From Aminipila luticellarii (GTDB lineage: Bacteria > Bacillota > Clostridia > Peptostreptococcales > Anaerovoracaceae), in contig NZ_CP035281.1 of assembly GCF_004103735.1 (NCBI RefSeq), positions 1,550,001 through 1,614,000 on the forward strand: a stretch of DNA of 64,000 nucleotides, read 5' to 3'. The position numbers and the translations under genes are program-made. The notes below the pieces were generated by a model. That model made no database searches and was not told the origin of the DNA. It was given only the letters and a program-made list of their open reading frames with translations. Shown here one piece after another: positions 43,615 to 52,312 of this stretch. Each line of letters opens with the position of its first letter. The stretch's first letter is position 1.

Positions 43615-44349
43615 TTATTCACACTGTTCGGAACCGATGATCCTTTCCACAATGTGTTTAAAGTTTTCTTCTATGTAAGTTCCTTTTTTCAATACGACCG
43701 GTATACCATTATTGGCGGCAATGTGGATATTATCGTCATACTGGATGATCCCAGCCATCGGCGGCTTTAATATGTCGTTGATTTCACTGATATTCGGCAC
43801 GACCCCCAGCGTCATTAAATCTGCTTTTACCTTGTTTACAACATACATTCTTTCCCGTATTCCAAGCTCGTGCAGCACCCGGTCAAGCGTGTCCGCATCT
43901 CGCACCGCTACATGCTCCGGCGTGGTAATGATGAGCCCCATATCCGCACCGGCAGCGGCCAGCTTCAGACCATCCCCGATACCGGCAGGAGCATCCACCA
44001 AGATATAGTCAAACCGTTCTTTCAGCTTCTCACAGAGTATTTTCATATGTAAAGGGGTCAAATCCCCCTTGTCCTTATGATGAGCTGCCGAAATTAAATA
44101 GAGTTCTTCAAACCGCCGATCCCGTATAAGAGCCTGTTTAATTCGGCATAATCCTGTCAAGGCATCTGCTATATCATAGACAACTTTATTTTCAAGGCCC
44201 AGACACAAGTCCAGATTGCGCAGTCCCATGTCCATATCAATGAGCACGACTTTATATCCCTTTTGCGCTAATGCGGCACCGGCGTTGGTAGTAAAAACAG
44301 TTTTTCCTACACCGCCCTTTCCTGATGCTATCAAAATAACTTTGCCCAT
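43615..44349 (-). CDS. minD: Septum-site-determining ATPase MinD
   Basis: A 244-residue deviant-Walker ATPase: GKGGVGKTVFTTN (residues 10-22) with the signature lysine, LIDMDMGLRNLDLCLGLE (switch I, about 37-54) and ILVDAPAGIGDGLKLAAAGAD. It is a little shorter than most MinD; the C-terminus ENFKHIVERIIGSEQCE can form an amphipathic helix but is not the usual Lys/Phe-rich tip. AGGAGG precedes the ATG. It closes the mreB-mreC-mreD-mrdA operon. Neither minC nor minE is next to it, which is unusual for this cluster. Confidence 0.88.
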   Translation of the reverse strand: MGKVILIASGKGGVGKTVFTTNAGAALAQKGYKVVLIDMDMGLRNLDLCLGLENKVVYDIADALTGLCRIKQALIRDRRFEELYLISAAHHKDKGDLTPLHMKILCEKLKERFDYILVDAPAGIGDGLKLAAAGADMGLIITTPEHVAVRDADTLDRVLHELGIRERMYVVNKVKADLMTLGVVPNISEINDILKPPMAGIIQYDDNIHIAANNGIPVVLKKGTYIEENFKHIVERIIGSEQCE

Positions 44350-44367
44350 GTTTTATTGCCTCCTAGT

Positions 44368-47160
44368 TTATTGTATTGTTGTATTTAAGTCAAAATCCTC
44401 GTAAGTCTTATCTAACTGCAAATATTTGCCTATTACTTCACGAGCCACAGGGCCGGCATATCCTGCCGTACCGCCCTGAACAATCATGACCGCCACGGCT
44501 ATTTTAGGATGATCCGCAGGTGCCATGGTCAATACCCAGGCAAAGTTATCATAATTGCTCTTATACGCATCTATTTTTTCATAATTCACAGTACCATTGC
44601 TTAGATTGATCACAGCCTGTCTGATTGCTCCGTCTTTCGTTCTGTAGGTATCCGGTTCTTTTTTCATCAAACGGTTCATTTCATTCTCTACTTGATCAAA
44701 GGACAGCTTCGGATTGATCTGCCTTAAATGCTGTTTAATATAGGCCACCTCATCCGGTGGATGCATTTTGCCGGAGCGCTCCGCCGTACCGGACTTTCCG
44801 GCCACTTCAACAGGGAAATTGCCAAAAATGCCCTTTAAGCTTCCCTTTGGCCCGTTTGCCACCAGCTTCATTCCCTCAATGATCTGATCTAAATGCCTGT
44901 CATCCGTCAGCTTGACCTTCGTTCCCGGCTCCTTTTCAATAGGCTTCTGTCCTTCAATCGCTTTAATCAGGCTGACCTTATTGTGCACCCCTTCATTTCC
45001 TATAGTGGCCACATAATTAGCCATTTGAAGCGGTGTATAAGAGTTTTCACCCTGGCCGATAGCGATGTTGAATTCATCACCCAAAGTCCAATCCGCATAA
45101 TTAAAATAGGTATATTTACATAAATCTGCCAGAGAATCGATCATATTCTCTTTTACGCCCAGATTCATCTTGGTAAGCCTGTCGACGATCTGATTCTTGG
45201 TAGGATTTTCTTCTGTCCAGCCGACAATCGTATCAATGCTTTTCGCCAGCTTGTCTTCGTCCTTTACCACATTTCCCCGGAAATATTTTTCAGCCTTGCT
45301 TTTCAAATCGAGTTTCAGGCTGGTTTTCATCTGTTCCATTTTCTTTTCAGCAGTCGGAACGCCTACCACCCGCTCCGGGATCTCAATTCCGGTGGGCTTC
45401 CCCAGTCCATACTGCTCCGCATAAGAAGTAATCACATCAATACTTATAGGTGTGCGGTACCCCAGGCTGACGCCCTTATAATAATCCTTCCCCGTGGCGA
45501 TGTCATAAAAATAGTAGTTACAGGATACCTCCAAGGCTTCGGCCAGATTAATGTTTCCGTGAGAGCCTCCGTTCTTATGCCAGATCAGGCAGGCATACGG
45601 TCTGTTTCCCACCATGATGCGGCCGCCGTCATGAAGTTTTCTATAAGGATCCAAGCCGCTTTCCAAAGCGGCTGTAGCAGTGACCATTTTAAAAGTGGAG
45701 CCCGGCTGTACCGGCGTCATGGTCGCTACATTATATAAAGGGGCAGGTGCCATATAATCTCTTGGATTCTGACTCTGAAGCGCATTCCAGTCTTCCTTGC
45801 TGATTCCCGCCGCAAAGAGATTCGGGTCGAAATCCGGTTCACTGGCCATAGCCAGTACATCTCCGGTCTCTACTTCAATGGCAACAACCGCTCCTACGTT
45901 TGCGTTTCTATAGGCTTTGGAATAATGATAATTGCCGTACTGACTTTGGAAGGTCCCTCCCACTTGAATCTGTTTCAACGCTTGTTTCAATGCGTCCTCG
46001 GCAGTTTTCTGCAATTCCAGATCAACAGTCAGATAAACATCCTTTCCCTTTTCCGGTTCTGTCTCGCTGATGGTCCGCACCAGTTCACCCACCGCATTTA
46101 CCTGAACGTTTTTAGAACCATCTTTTCCTTTCAAGGTGGTTTCATAAGCACTTTCTATTCCCTCTTTGCCTATCAGGTCGTTGGAGTTATAGCCTAATTT
46201 ATCTACGTAATATTCTTTATCGCTTTCCGAAATTTGTCCCAGATACCCAATGATATGGGATGCCGCATTGGCATTTGGATAGTACCTCATGGTTTCCGAA
46301 ACGACCTTTACCTGCGGAAGCTCTGCGCTTCTCTCTTCCACTTCAACAATCGTGTTGTCCGAAATACCTTTTGCAATGTCCGCCGGCAGATACTTTCTAA
46401 AGCCCATAGCTTTGATCTCATTTCTGATGACCATGATTTTCCTGGCCTGTTCGTTGGAAAGCATCGGATCAATATTAAAATAGGTCCGTAATTGGTAAAA
46501 AGCTTCCTTTGCTGAAAGATCTGTCTTCTTTGCCTTTTTTTCTGTCAGGGTCTTTTGGTCCAGCTTATATCTTCCAAGAAAGCTCTGTTTATCCTGCTCC
46601 TTGGTAAATTCCATATTCTTTACAGAAATAGGCGGATAAATTTTATATACGTTCTGCAATTCAGTCTGCGCCTCGTATCGATCTAAAGATTCATCCACCT
46701 CATATCGAATTCGCAGTTCATTAAAGGCCTTCCGTGCCGTAAAGTTCGTGGGCATTTCCTGCTCTGACAACCATTCCTTTATATCATTATCATACGTATA
46801 AGAAAATTTATTTCCATTGATGATAATGGGCAGGTTATCAAAGTATTGTTCATTATTTTTTTCTAATATCCGAACGACCTCACTGCAGACCCGGTTCAAT
46901 TCCTTATCGGTAGATTCCCCTGCGTTGATCTGCAATGTAAAAGCCTGTTTATTTCCGGCGATGACTCTCCCGTACCGGTCAAGGATTTCGCCTCTCGGTG
47001 CCTTTGTATAAATACTCTTGGTACTGATACTGGTTGCCTGCTCTTTCCATTCCTCATTCTGCATGACTGTCAAAATAAACAATCGGCAAAACAGGACGAT
47101 CATGAGTATGATGATCACCAAGACGATCTGACCGTATCTTGATTTTAACGCTTTTTCCAT
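44368..47160 (-). CDS. mrdA: Penicillin-binding protein 2 (class B transpeptidase, elongasome)
   Basis: A 930-residue class B PBP with one membrane helix (about 10-32) and a pedestal domain starting at APRGEILDRYGRVIAGN (about 54-70). The transpeptidase domain has active-site S-T-F-K in QPGSTFKMVTA (about 488), SCN (EALEVSCNYYFYD) and KSGTAE (about 790). It crosslinks wall peptides during side-wall growth with RodA. It is longer than the E. coli enzyme because of inserts between the SxN and KSG motifs, a feature of clostridial PBP2. It overlaps mreD by 16 bases. Confidence 0.93.
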   Translation of the reverse strand: MEKALKSRYGQIVLVIIILMIVLFCRLFILTVMQNEEWKEQATSISTKSIYTKAPRGEILDRYGRVIAGNKQAFTLQINAGESTDKELNRVCSEVVRILEKNNEQYFDNLPIIINGNKFSYTYDNDIKEWLSEQEMPTNFTARKAFNELRIRYEVDESLDRYEAQTELQNVYKIYPPISVKNMEFTKEQDKQSFLGRYKLDQKTLTEKKAKKTDLSAKEAFYQLRTYFNIDPMLSNEQARKIMVIRNEIKAMGFRKYLPADIAKGISDNTIVEVEERSAELPQVKVVSETMRYYPNANAASHIIGYLGQISESDKEYYVDKLGYNSNDLIGKEGIESAYETTLKGKDGSKNVQVNAVGELVRTISETEPEKGKDVYLTVDLELQKTAEDALKQALKQIQVGGTFQSQYGNYHYSKAYRNANVGAVVAIEVETGDVLAMASEPDFDPNLFAAGISKEDWNALQSQNPRDYMAPAPLYNVATMTPVQPGSTFKMVTATAALESGLDPYRKLHDGGRIMVGNRPYACLIWHKNGGSHGNINLAEALEVSCNYYFYDIATGKDYYKGVSLGYRTPISIDVITSYAEQYGLGKPTGIEIPERVVGVPTAEKKMEQMKTSLKLDLKSKAEKYFRGNVVKDEDKLAKSIDTIVGWTEENPTKNQIVDRLTKMNLGVKENMIDSLADLCKYTYFNYADWTLGDEFNIAIGQGENSYTPLQMANYVATIGNEGVHNKVSLIKAIEGQKPIEKEPGTKVKLTDDRHLDQIIEGMKLVANGPKGSLKGIFGNFPVEVAGKSGTAERSGKMHPPDEVAYIKQHLRQINPKLSFDQVENEMNRLMKKEPDTYRTKDGAIRQAVINLSNGTVNYEKIDAYKSNYDNFAWVLTMAPADHPKIAVAVMIVQGGTAGYAGPVAREVIGKYLQLDKTYEDFDLNTTIQ

Positions 47161-47654
47161 ATTAAATACCTGTCATTTCTATATTTAACTACTCGCTTTA
47201 TAAAAATTAAGTACAATATGAATACAATTGCCGAATTGTAGAGGATATATATCGGCTGCAGCTTCAGCCAATAAGTCAGGGAATAAATGCTGCCAAAGCC
47301 TGCACTTATTATGAAATACAAAAAATTATATATCAACGTTGACCCTACCGAAACAATTATAATCGAAGCAATATTTTCTTTGTTAATATTTTCCCTCATG
47401 TTGATCGCTATCAAGCTGACTATTAAGTAAGAAAATGCTGCTACACCCACATACTGTGCCATACATAAATCCATAAGCAGACCAAAAACTACTCCCAAAA
47501 TAAGTCCGTTGAAATCCTCATATAAAAAAGAAAAAATCACCACCAGACACAAAATTAAATTTGGAGTAGCTCCATGGATTGAAAACAGATTCAACACGGT
47601 TCCCTGTAATAAAAAAGCAATGAAAAAAATGATGGCAGCAAATCTCATTTTCAT
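47145..47654 (-). CDS. mreD: Rod shape-determining protein MreD
   Basis: A 169-residue membrane protein with five to six helices (e.g. LILCLVVIFSFLYEDFNGLILGV, in part) and no soluble domain, as usual for MreD, the least conserved elongasome subunit. Identification rests on size, topology and position between mreC and mrdA. It overlaps mreC by four bases and mrdA by 16, so translation is likely coupled. Confidence 0.88.
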   Translation of the reverse strand: MKMRFAAIIFFIAFLLQGTVLNLFSIHGATPNLILCLVVIFSFLYEDFNGLILGVVFGLLMDLCMAQYVGVAAFSYLIVSLIAINMRENINKENIASIIIVSVGSTLIYNFLYFIISAGFGSIYSLTYWLKLQPIYILYNSAIVFILYLIFIKRVVKYRNDRYLIWKKR

Positions 47655-48469
47655 ATGATAACCGCCACCTTCTGTAAGCTTTTAAAGGAAACACTCGGTT
47701 CAATCTTTACCGTTTTAAGTTGTGTATCACTGTTATATTCTACGGATCGAATTTTACCGATCTTAATCCCTGCCGGATATAATCCCATATTAGAAGTAAC
47801 TAAAGAATCTCCTTCCATGACGCTTGCCTTATTGTCCAGCATAAATCCCGACAGGGAGCCCTGACTGTCTCCAGATACGATGCCGATCAAGCTCATATCC
47901 CGGAGCACCATAAAACTCACGCTGTTTGATTCATCAATAATAGAAGCAACCTTTGACCACCCCTTGCCGGTCTCAGTGATTTTACCCACCAGACCGTCTC
48001 CGTTCACTACGATACAGTCTTTTTTGATACCGCTTTCCGAGCCTCGGTCAATCGTAAACAGGTTAAACCAGTTCGAGCCGTCCAACGAGATGATATTTGC
48101 CGAAACCACATTCTGACTGTCATTAACGCTCTCATAATTCAAAGCATTGGACAGCTCCTGTAACTGACGCAGTTCATTTTTCTTCAAGGTAAGCTTTATC
48201 ACCTGCTGCTGTAATTCATTTACTTCGTTCTTTAATTCTTCATTTTCCGCTGCCACCTGCTTAAACTTAAAAATACTTCTTACGTTATTTTTAACGGAAG
48301 TACTGCCATTTGATAAGGGTTTTTGAATCGTGGTGGTTCCCGTCTGTAACATATCACCAAAGAACCCATGTCTTCCGCCCGTTTTATACGAAATAATCAT
48401 TGTGATGCTCAATATGAGCACAACCGTTATTAAAAGACTAAATAATTTGTGTTCTCTAATAAACCTCAT
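47651..48469 (-). CDS. mreC: Rod shape-determining protein MreC
   Basis: A 272-residue protein with an N-terminal membrane helix (about 10-28), a coiled coil (about 65-110, ENEELKNEVNELQQQVIKLT) and the two-lobed beta domain (VSANIISLDGSNWFNLFTID, then LVTSNMGLYPAGIKIGKI). It links MreB filaments inside the cell to PBP2 outside. Length and order are standard. It is the second gene of mreBCD, 13 bases after mreB. Confidence 0.93.
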   Translation of the reverse strand: MRFIREHKLFSLLITVVLILSITMIISYKTGGRHGFFGDMLQTGTTTIQKPLSNGSTSVKNNVRSIFKFKQVAAENEELKNEVNELQQQVIKLTLKKNELRQLQELSNALNYESVNDSQNVVSANIISLDGSNWFNLFTIDRGSESGIKKDCIVVNGDGLVGKITETGKGWSKVASIIDESNSVSFMVLRDMSLIGIVSGDSQGSLSGFMLDNKASVMEGDSLVTSNMGLYPAGIKIGKIRSVEYNSDTQLKTVKIEPSVSFKSLQKVAVII

Positions 48470-48482
48470 TTTAAATGTTTTC

Positions 48483-49514
48483 CTATCTTCTCGAAGTGCA
48501 AGCGTATCTCTTTAATTTGTCTAAATTGTCCAGACTTTTTCCCGTTCCTAAAGCAACGGCTTCAAAAGCATTCTCTTCAACGGTTACACTCATGCCCGTT
48601 TTTATGGAAATTAACTTATCCAGATGAGACAGCATACCGCCGCCGCCGGATAATACCAATCCATTATTTACAATGTCTGCTGCAATTTCGGGAGGTGCTT
48701 TTTCCAGAGTGGACTTAATCCCGTCAATAATGATTTCTACCGATTCCTCCAAAGCCAGCAGCATATCCCGATTGGTTACCTCGACCGTAGTCGGCAGACC
48801 GGATATGATATCTCGGCCTCTGGCCTGTTCCGTAATGATGACTTCATTCCCCTGTTCATCGGTCTCCATCATAGCACAGCCTACCTTAATTTTCAATTCT
48901 TCCGCTGTCTTATCTCCGATAGCCAGATTAAAGTTTTTCCTCATATAAGCCACAATCGCATCGTTCAGCTTATCTCCCGCATATCTCAGCGAAATGCTCG
49001 TTACAATTCCGCCCAAAGCTATAATCGCAATATCCGTCGTACCGCCGCCGATATCGCAGATCATGCATCCTTCCGCATCGTCAATATCCAGATTGGAACC
49101 GATGGCCGCAGCCATAGGCTCTTCTAAAATATAAACCTCTTTAGCGCCCATCTGGCGAACGATTTCCTCTACTGCTCTTTTTTCCACTTCCGTGACCCCA
49201 CTTGGTACACCGATGGAAATACGTAAATTGTTTGAATTTTTATTTCCCAAAGCCCTTCTTATAAAGACTTTGATCATTTCGGCAGTCATATCGAAATCCG
49301 AGATGACGCCCTCTCTTAAAGGTCTTACCACATCAATCGTTGCCGGTGTCTTTCCGATCATTCTCTTTGCTTGTGTTCCTGTTGCCATAACAGTATTGGT
49401 AATCTTATCCATGGCGATTACGGATGGCTCATTTAATACTATTCCCTTTTCTTTCATATATATTAAAGTATTAGCCGTACCTAAATCTATACCCATATCA
49501 TTTCTAAAAAACAT
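48483..49514 (-). CDS. mreB: Rod shape-determining actin homologue MreB
   Basis: A 343-residue actin-fold ATPase: phosphate 1 motif GIDLGTANTLIYMKEKGIV (about 9-27), ILEEPMAAAIGSNLDI, phosphate 2 motif CDIGGGTTDIAIIALGG (about 155-171) and adenosine motif VLSGGGGMLSHLDKLI (about 285-300). It forms membrane-bound filaments that guide side-wall synthesis. GGAGG precedes the ATG. It heads the mreBCD-mrdA-minD cluster, with radC upstream, the common Firmicutes order. Confidence 0.96.
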   Translation of the reverse strand: MFFRNDMGIDLGTANTLIYMKEKGIVLNEPSVIAMDKITNTVMATGTQAKRMIGKTPATIDVVRPLREGVISDFDMTAEMIKVFIRRALGNKNSNNLRISIGVPSGVTEVEKRAVEEIVRQMGAKEVYILEEPMAAAIGSNLDIDDAEGCMICDIGGGTTDIAIIALGGIVTSISLRYAGDKLNDAIVAYMRKNFNLAIGDKTAEELKIKVGCAMMETDEQGNEVIITEQARGRDIISGLPTTVEVTNRDMLLALEESVEIIIDGIKSTLEKAPPEIAADIVNNGLVLSGGGGMLSHLDKLISIKTGMSVTVEENAFEAVALGTGKSLDNLDKLKRYACTSRR

Positions 49515-49566
49515 ACTGAATCCTCCACTACGTATTGTTCTACTGTCCTTGAAAAAGCTTGGACAT

Positions 49567-50244
49567 TTACATTAGATTTTTATTTCTAAAGCTCAAAAAA
49601 GTACCGTCACCAATTATAATATGATCGAGAACCTTGATTCCCAATATTTCGCCAGCTTTAACAAGTCTCTGCGTAATATCAATATCCTCTCTGCTTGGAG
49701 CAGGATTACCGCTGGGATGATTATGTACAAAGATGACAGCTGATGCACTTTTTCTAACTGCTTTGCAAAATATTTCTCTCGGATGGATAATCGTGCAGTT
49801 CAAGTCACCAATTGCGACATTTTCTACAGCGATTACTTCACCCTTTGTGTTAAGTATTACAACATTAAAAAATTCCTTTTTATAGTATCTCATTTTTTCC
49901 ATAAAAAGGTCTGCGATTACTTCCGGATTGTTTACATGGATTCTCATTTCTTTTGGTTTGGTGGCAATTCTTTTGCCCAGTTCGACAGCCGCTACGATCT
50001 GGCAGGCCTTTGCCTGTCCGATGCCTTGTATTTCGGCTAATTCTTCCGGCAGACATTCCATCAAAAAAGCAATACCATTTTCTCTATAGGTCAATACCTC
50101 ATTTGCAAGCGCTACTGCTGACTTGTTGTTTGTACCCGTTCGGATAATAACAGACAGAAGCTCTGCATTTGACAGAGCAGAAGTGCCATAAATCATCAGT
50201 TTTTCCCGAGGTCTCTCATCTATTGGAAGCTCCCTTATTATCAT
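49567..50244 (-). CDS. radC: RadC/YsxA family JAB domain protein
   Basis: A 225-residue protein with a helix-hairpin-helix-like region (ELAEIQGIGQAKACQI, about 68-83) and a JAMM metal site VHNHPSGNPAPSREDID (about 170-186). The family was once tied to DNA repair, but its activity is unresolved. The start is ATG 50244, with AGGGGG 8 bases upstream; a GTG six codons earlier lies in that site. It lies directly upstream of mreB, a widely conserved pairing without a known reason. Confidence 0.92.
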   Translation of the reverse strand: MIIRELPIDERPREKLMIYGTSALSNAELLSVIIRTGTNNKSAVALANEVLTYRENGIAFLMECLPEELAEIQGIGQAKACQIVAAVELGKRIATKPKEMRIHVNNPEVIADLFMEKMRYYKKEFFNVVILNTKGEVIAVENVAIGDLNCTIIHPREIFCKAVRKSASAVIFVHNHPSGNPAPSREDIDITQRLVKAGEILGIKVLDHIIIGDGTFLSFRNKNLM

Positions 50245-50375
50245 GTATTTTTCCCCCTGCACCTAAAAAGGTGCTGCATCTCGCCTCCCTATTTTCTAAT
50301 CCCCCAATTATTCGTATCTTATATTTTAGCATTTTAATGAAGCTTATACAAGAGAAAAAAGCTCTAAAATTTATT

Positions 50376-50403
50376 AATAAAATTTAAGAAGTTAGACATA
50401 CTA
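50376..50403 (+). promoter_or_regulatory. Candidate sporulation sigma (G/E-type) promoter of the DUF1540 gene
   Basis: AATA near 50376-50379, about 17 bases, then CATACTA (50397-50403), a full match to the sigma-G -10 pattern CATnnTA. The -35 is weak. It starts RNA about 25 bases before the gene. Confidence 0.45.
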
Positions 50404-50434
50404 AAATCGAATCTTAAACTTAGGAGGTAGAAAA

Positions 50435-50596
50435 ATGAATTTTGTCAACGAATGCATCAAATGTACTGTAGATCAGTGTAAACATCACGCACAGAGCCAG
50501 AACTACTGCTCTCTTAATTCTATAATGGTTGGAACACACGAAAACAATCCGACCATGGATCAATGTACAGATTGTAAATCCTTTGAAGTGAAATAG
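50435..50596 (+). CDS. DUF1540 small cysteine-rich protein
   Basis: A 53-residue protein not reaching usual size cut-offs. It starts at ATG after AGGAGGT (50422-50428). It has six cysteines in the DUF1540 pattern: Cys7-x2-Cys10-x4-Cys15, Cys25, and Cys44-x2-Cys47 (TVDQCKHH, QCTDCKSFEVK). A metal site is likely. The family is common in spore-forming Clostridia and of unknown role. A CATACTA box upstream and sigK immediately downstream fit expression during sporulation. Confidence 0.82.
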   Translation: MNFVNECIKCTVDQCKHHAQSQNYCSLNSIMVGTHENNPTMDQCTDCKSFEVK

Positions 50597-50642
50597 GTTC
50601 ATGCCTATTTTATAAGGTCATGCACTTTAAGCCCCTTTTCTG

Positions 50643-50650
50643 CATATAGT
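50643..50650 (+). promoter_or_regulatory. Possible sigma-E-type -10 upstream of sigK
   Basis: CATATAGT resembles the sigma-E -10 (CATACAAT) at 6 of 8 positions, 28 bases before the sigK ATG. No clear -35 was seen. Confidence 0.3.
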
Positions 50651-50677
50651 AAAAGTCTACAGAGGGGGGTTACATAA

Positions 50678-51304
50678 ATGGGCAGTTCCTTTCCAAAACC
50701 ACTTACATGCAAGGAAGAGGAATATTACCTTAAACGTTTTGAAGAAGGCGATTTAGAAGCAAAAAATACATTAATTGTGCGTAACCTCCGTTTAGTTGCG
50801 CATATAGTCAAAAAATATTCCGGTGGAAATACCAATCCGGATGATCTGATTTCCATTGGTACCATAGGACTCATCAAGGCCATCAATACATACAGCAGCA
50901 AACGGGCCACCAGACTGGCTACGTATGCGGCAAAATGTATTGAAAATGAAATACTGATGTCCATCCGTTCAGAAAAGAAACGTAAACTGGAAATTTCGCT
51001 CAACGAACCGATCGGTACGGATAAAGACGGAAATGAAATCAATTTTAATGATATACTGGGCTCGGATCCGGACGCCGTTCTAAACGATATCCATCTGAAG
51101 CTGCAGATTAAATCTCTCTATGGTGCGATCTCGCACATATTAACAAACCGTGAACGGTTAATCGTCATGAAGCGGTATGGTATATCAGGTGAAGAGCCTC
51201 TTACCCAGAGGGAGCTTGCCAAAGAACTAGGTATAAGCCGTTCCTATGTCAGCCGTATCGAAAAAAAGGCGGTGGGTAAGCTCCGAGATTATCTAAAGCC
51301 CTGA
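50678..51304 (+). CDS. sigK: RNA polymerase sigma-K factor, without pro-sequence
   Basis: A 208-residue late mother-cell sigma factor. SFPKPLTCKEEEYYLKRF at the N-terminus corresponds to the start of mature sigma K. Region 2 reads LIVRNLRLVAHIVKKYSGG and DDLISIGTIGLIKAINTYS, then RLATYAAKCIENEILM. Region 4 ends ELAKELGISRSYVSRIEKKA. The roughly 20-residue hydrophobic pro-sequence of Bacillus pro-sigma K is missing, and an in-frame TAA directly before the ATG rules out a longer start. The gene is whole, with no skin-type insertion. GAGGGGGG precedes the ATG. Confidence 0.93.
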   Translation: MGSSFPKPLTCKEEEYYLKRFEEGDLEAKNTLIVRNLRLVAHIVKKYSGGNTNPDDLISIGTIGLIKAINTYSSKRATRLATYAAKCIENEILMSIRSEKKRKLEISLNEPIGTDKDGNEINFNDILGSDPDAVLNDIHLKLQIKSLYGAISHILTNRERLIVMKRYGISGEEPLTQRELAKELGISRSYVSRIEKKAVGKLRDYLKP

Positions 51305-51338
51305 CCAGCACCTACATACAGTATTTCCATATTCGTTT

Positions 51339-51384
51339 TAAAATAAAAAATGACTTCTAAAATAAGAAGTCATTTTTTATTTTA
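51339..51384. terminator. Bidirectional terminator between sigK and the ABC operon
   Basis: A perfect 20-base stem (ending in GACTTCT / AGAAGTC) around a 6-base loop, A-rich on one side and T-rich on the other. The genes on either side converge. Confidence 0.92.
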
Positions 51385-51391
51385 AATGTAA

Positions 51392-52273
51392 TTACATCTC
51401 TCCGCCTTCTACCACCAGGCTTTCCGGATCGGCACTGTTGCCATATACCGGTTTCAGCGTCTTTTCATAGTCCGCATGGAAGAACTGCTCTTTCCCCAAG
51501 GTCTTAATTTCTTCGTTCAGCCAGTTCAATAACGCTGTGTTGCCTTTCTGAACAGCCGGAGCTATGGCATCCGTAGCCCCTAAGGATTCGATTCCTACTT
51601 TAAAGCCCTTATTGTTGATTGCCCATGCCAGCACTTCTGTATTATCCGTGGAGAAGGCATCTCCTCTGCCGTCCAGCAGTGCGTCATACGCTTCCTGATA
51701 TTCGTCGAATTTCAATAGGTTGATCTCCGGATGATTTTCTGAAAAATACGTTTCTGCTGTCGTGCCTTTTACAACGATCAGCGTGCGTCCTTTTAGCTGT
51801 GAAACATCTGTAATCAATTTTGATTCAGGAGATACAACGCCCAAAGCGACCTTCATATACGGAAGAGCAAAATCTACCTGCTCTTTTCTCTCATCGGTAA
51901 CGGTAAAGTTTGCCAGTGTAATATCTACTTTACCGGACTGTAAATATTCCACACGACTGGCAGCTTCCACATATACGAACTCTACCGCATCTTCACTTCC
52001 AAGCAGATCCTTTGCAATTCGTTTAGCAAAATACACATCATATCCCTGTACTTCTCCGTTTGCATCCACATACCCAAACGGATTCTTGTCGCTGAACACA
52101 CCAATTCGGATTTTTCCATCTTTTTTAATGTCCTCCAGGCTTCTTGCCGCAGCCTTTCCGGATCCGTTATCCGCTGCATTTCCTTCATCTCCCGTTGATT
52201 GTTGTCCGCACCCTGCCAACAGACCAGCTGCCAAAATCAGGGTCAATAAAATCAGTCCTATTTTCTTTTTCAT
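51392..52273 (-). CDS. Cysteine-type (CjaA-like) amino-acid ABC transporter substrate-binding lipoprotein
   Basis: A protein of about 293 residues with a lipoprotein signal (LAGC, Cys22) and a family-3 solute-binding fold. The segments GVFSDKNPFGYVDANG, EAASRVEYLQSGKVDITLAN, DFALPYMKVALGVVSPES and the tail LVVEGG closely follow the wording of the cysteine receptor CjaA of Campylobacter, as far as I recall that sequence; a search would confirm. Start ATG 52273 has AAGGAG 8 bases upstream; a GTG three codons earlier is part of that site. It is the last gene of a permease-permease-ATPase-receptor operon that begins with a cysteine-codon leader. Cysteine or cystine is therefore the favoured substrate. 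Confidence 0.87.
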   Translation of the reverse strand: MKKKIGLILLTLILAAGLLAGCGQQSTGDEGNAADNGSGKAAARSLEDIKKDGKIRIGVFSDKNPFGYVDANGEVQGYDVYFAKRIAKDLLGSEDAVEFVYVEAASRVEYLQSGKVDITLANFTVTDERKEQVDFALPYMKVALGVVSPESKLITDVSQLKGRTLIVVKGTTAETYFSENHPEINLLKFDEYQEAYDALLDGRGDAFSTDNTEVLAWAINNKGFKVGIESLGATDAIAPAVQKGNTALLNWLNEEIKTLGKEQFFHADYEKTLKPVYGNSADPESLVVEGGEM

Positions 52274-52312
52274 CTTTTTCACTCCTTATCATGATTATAA
52301 ATTCTATTTCAC

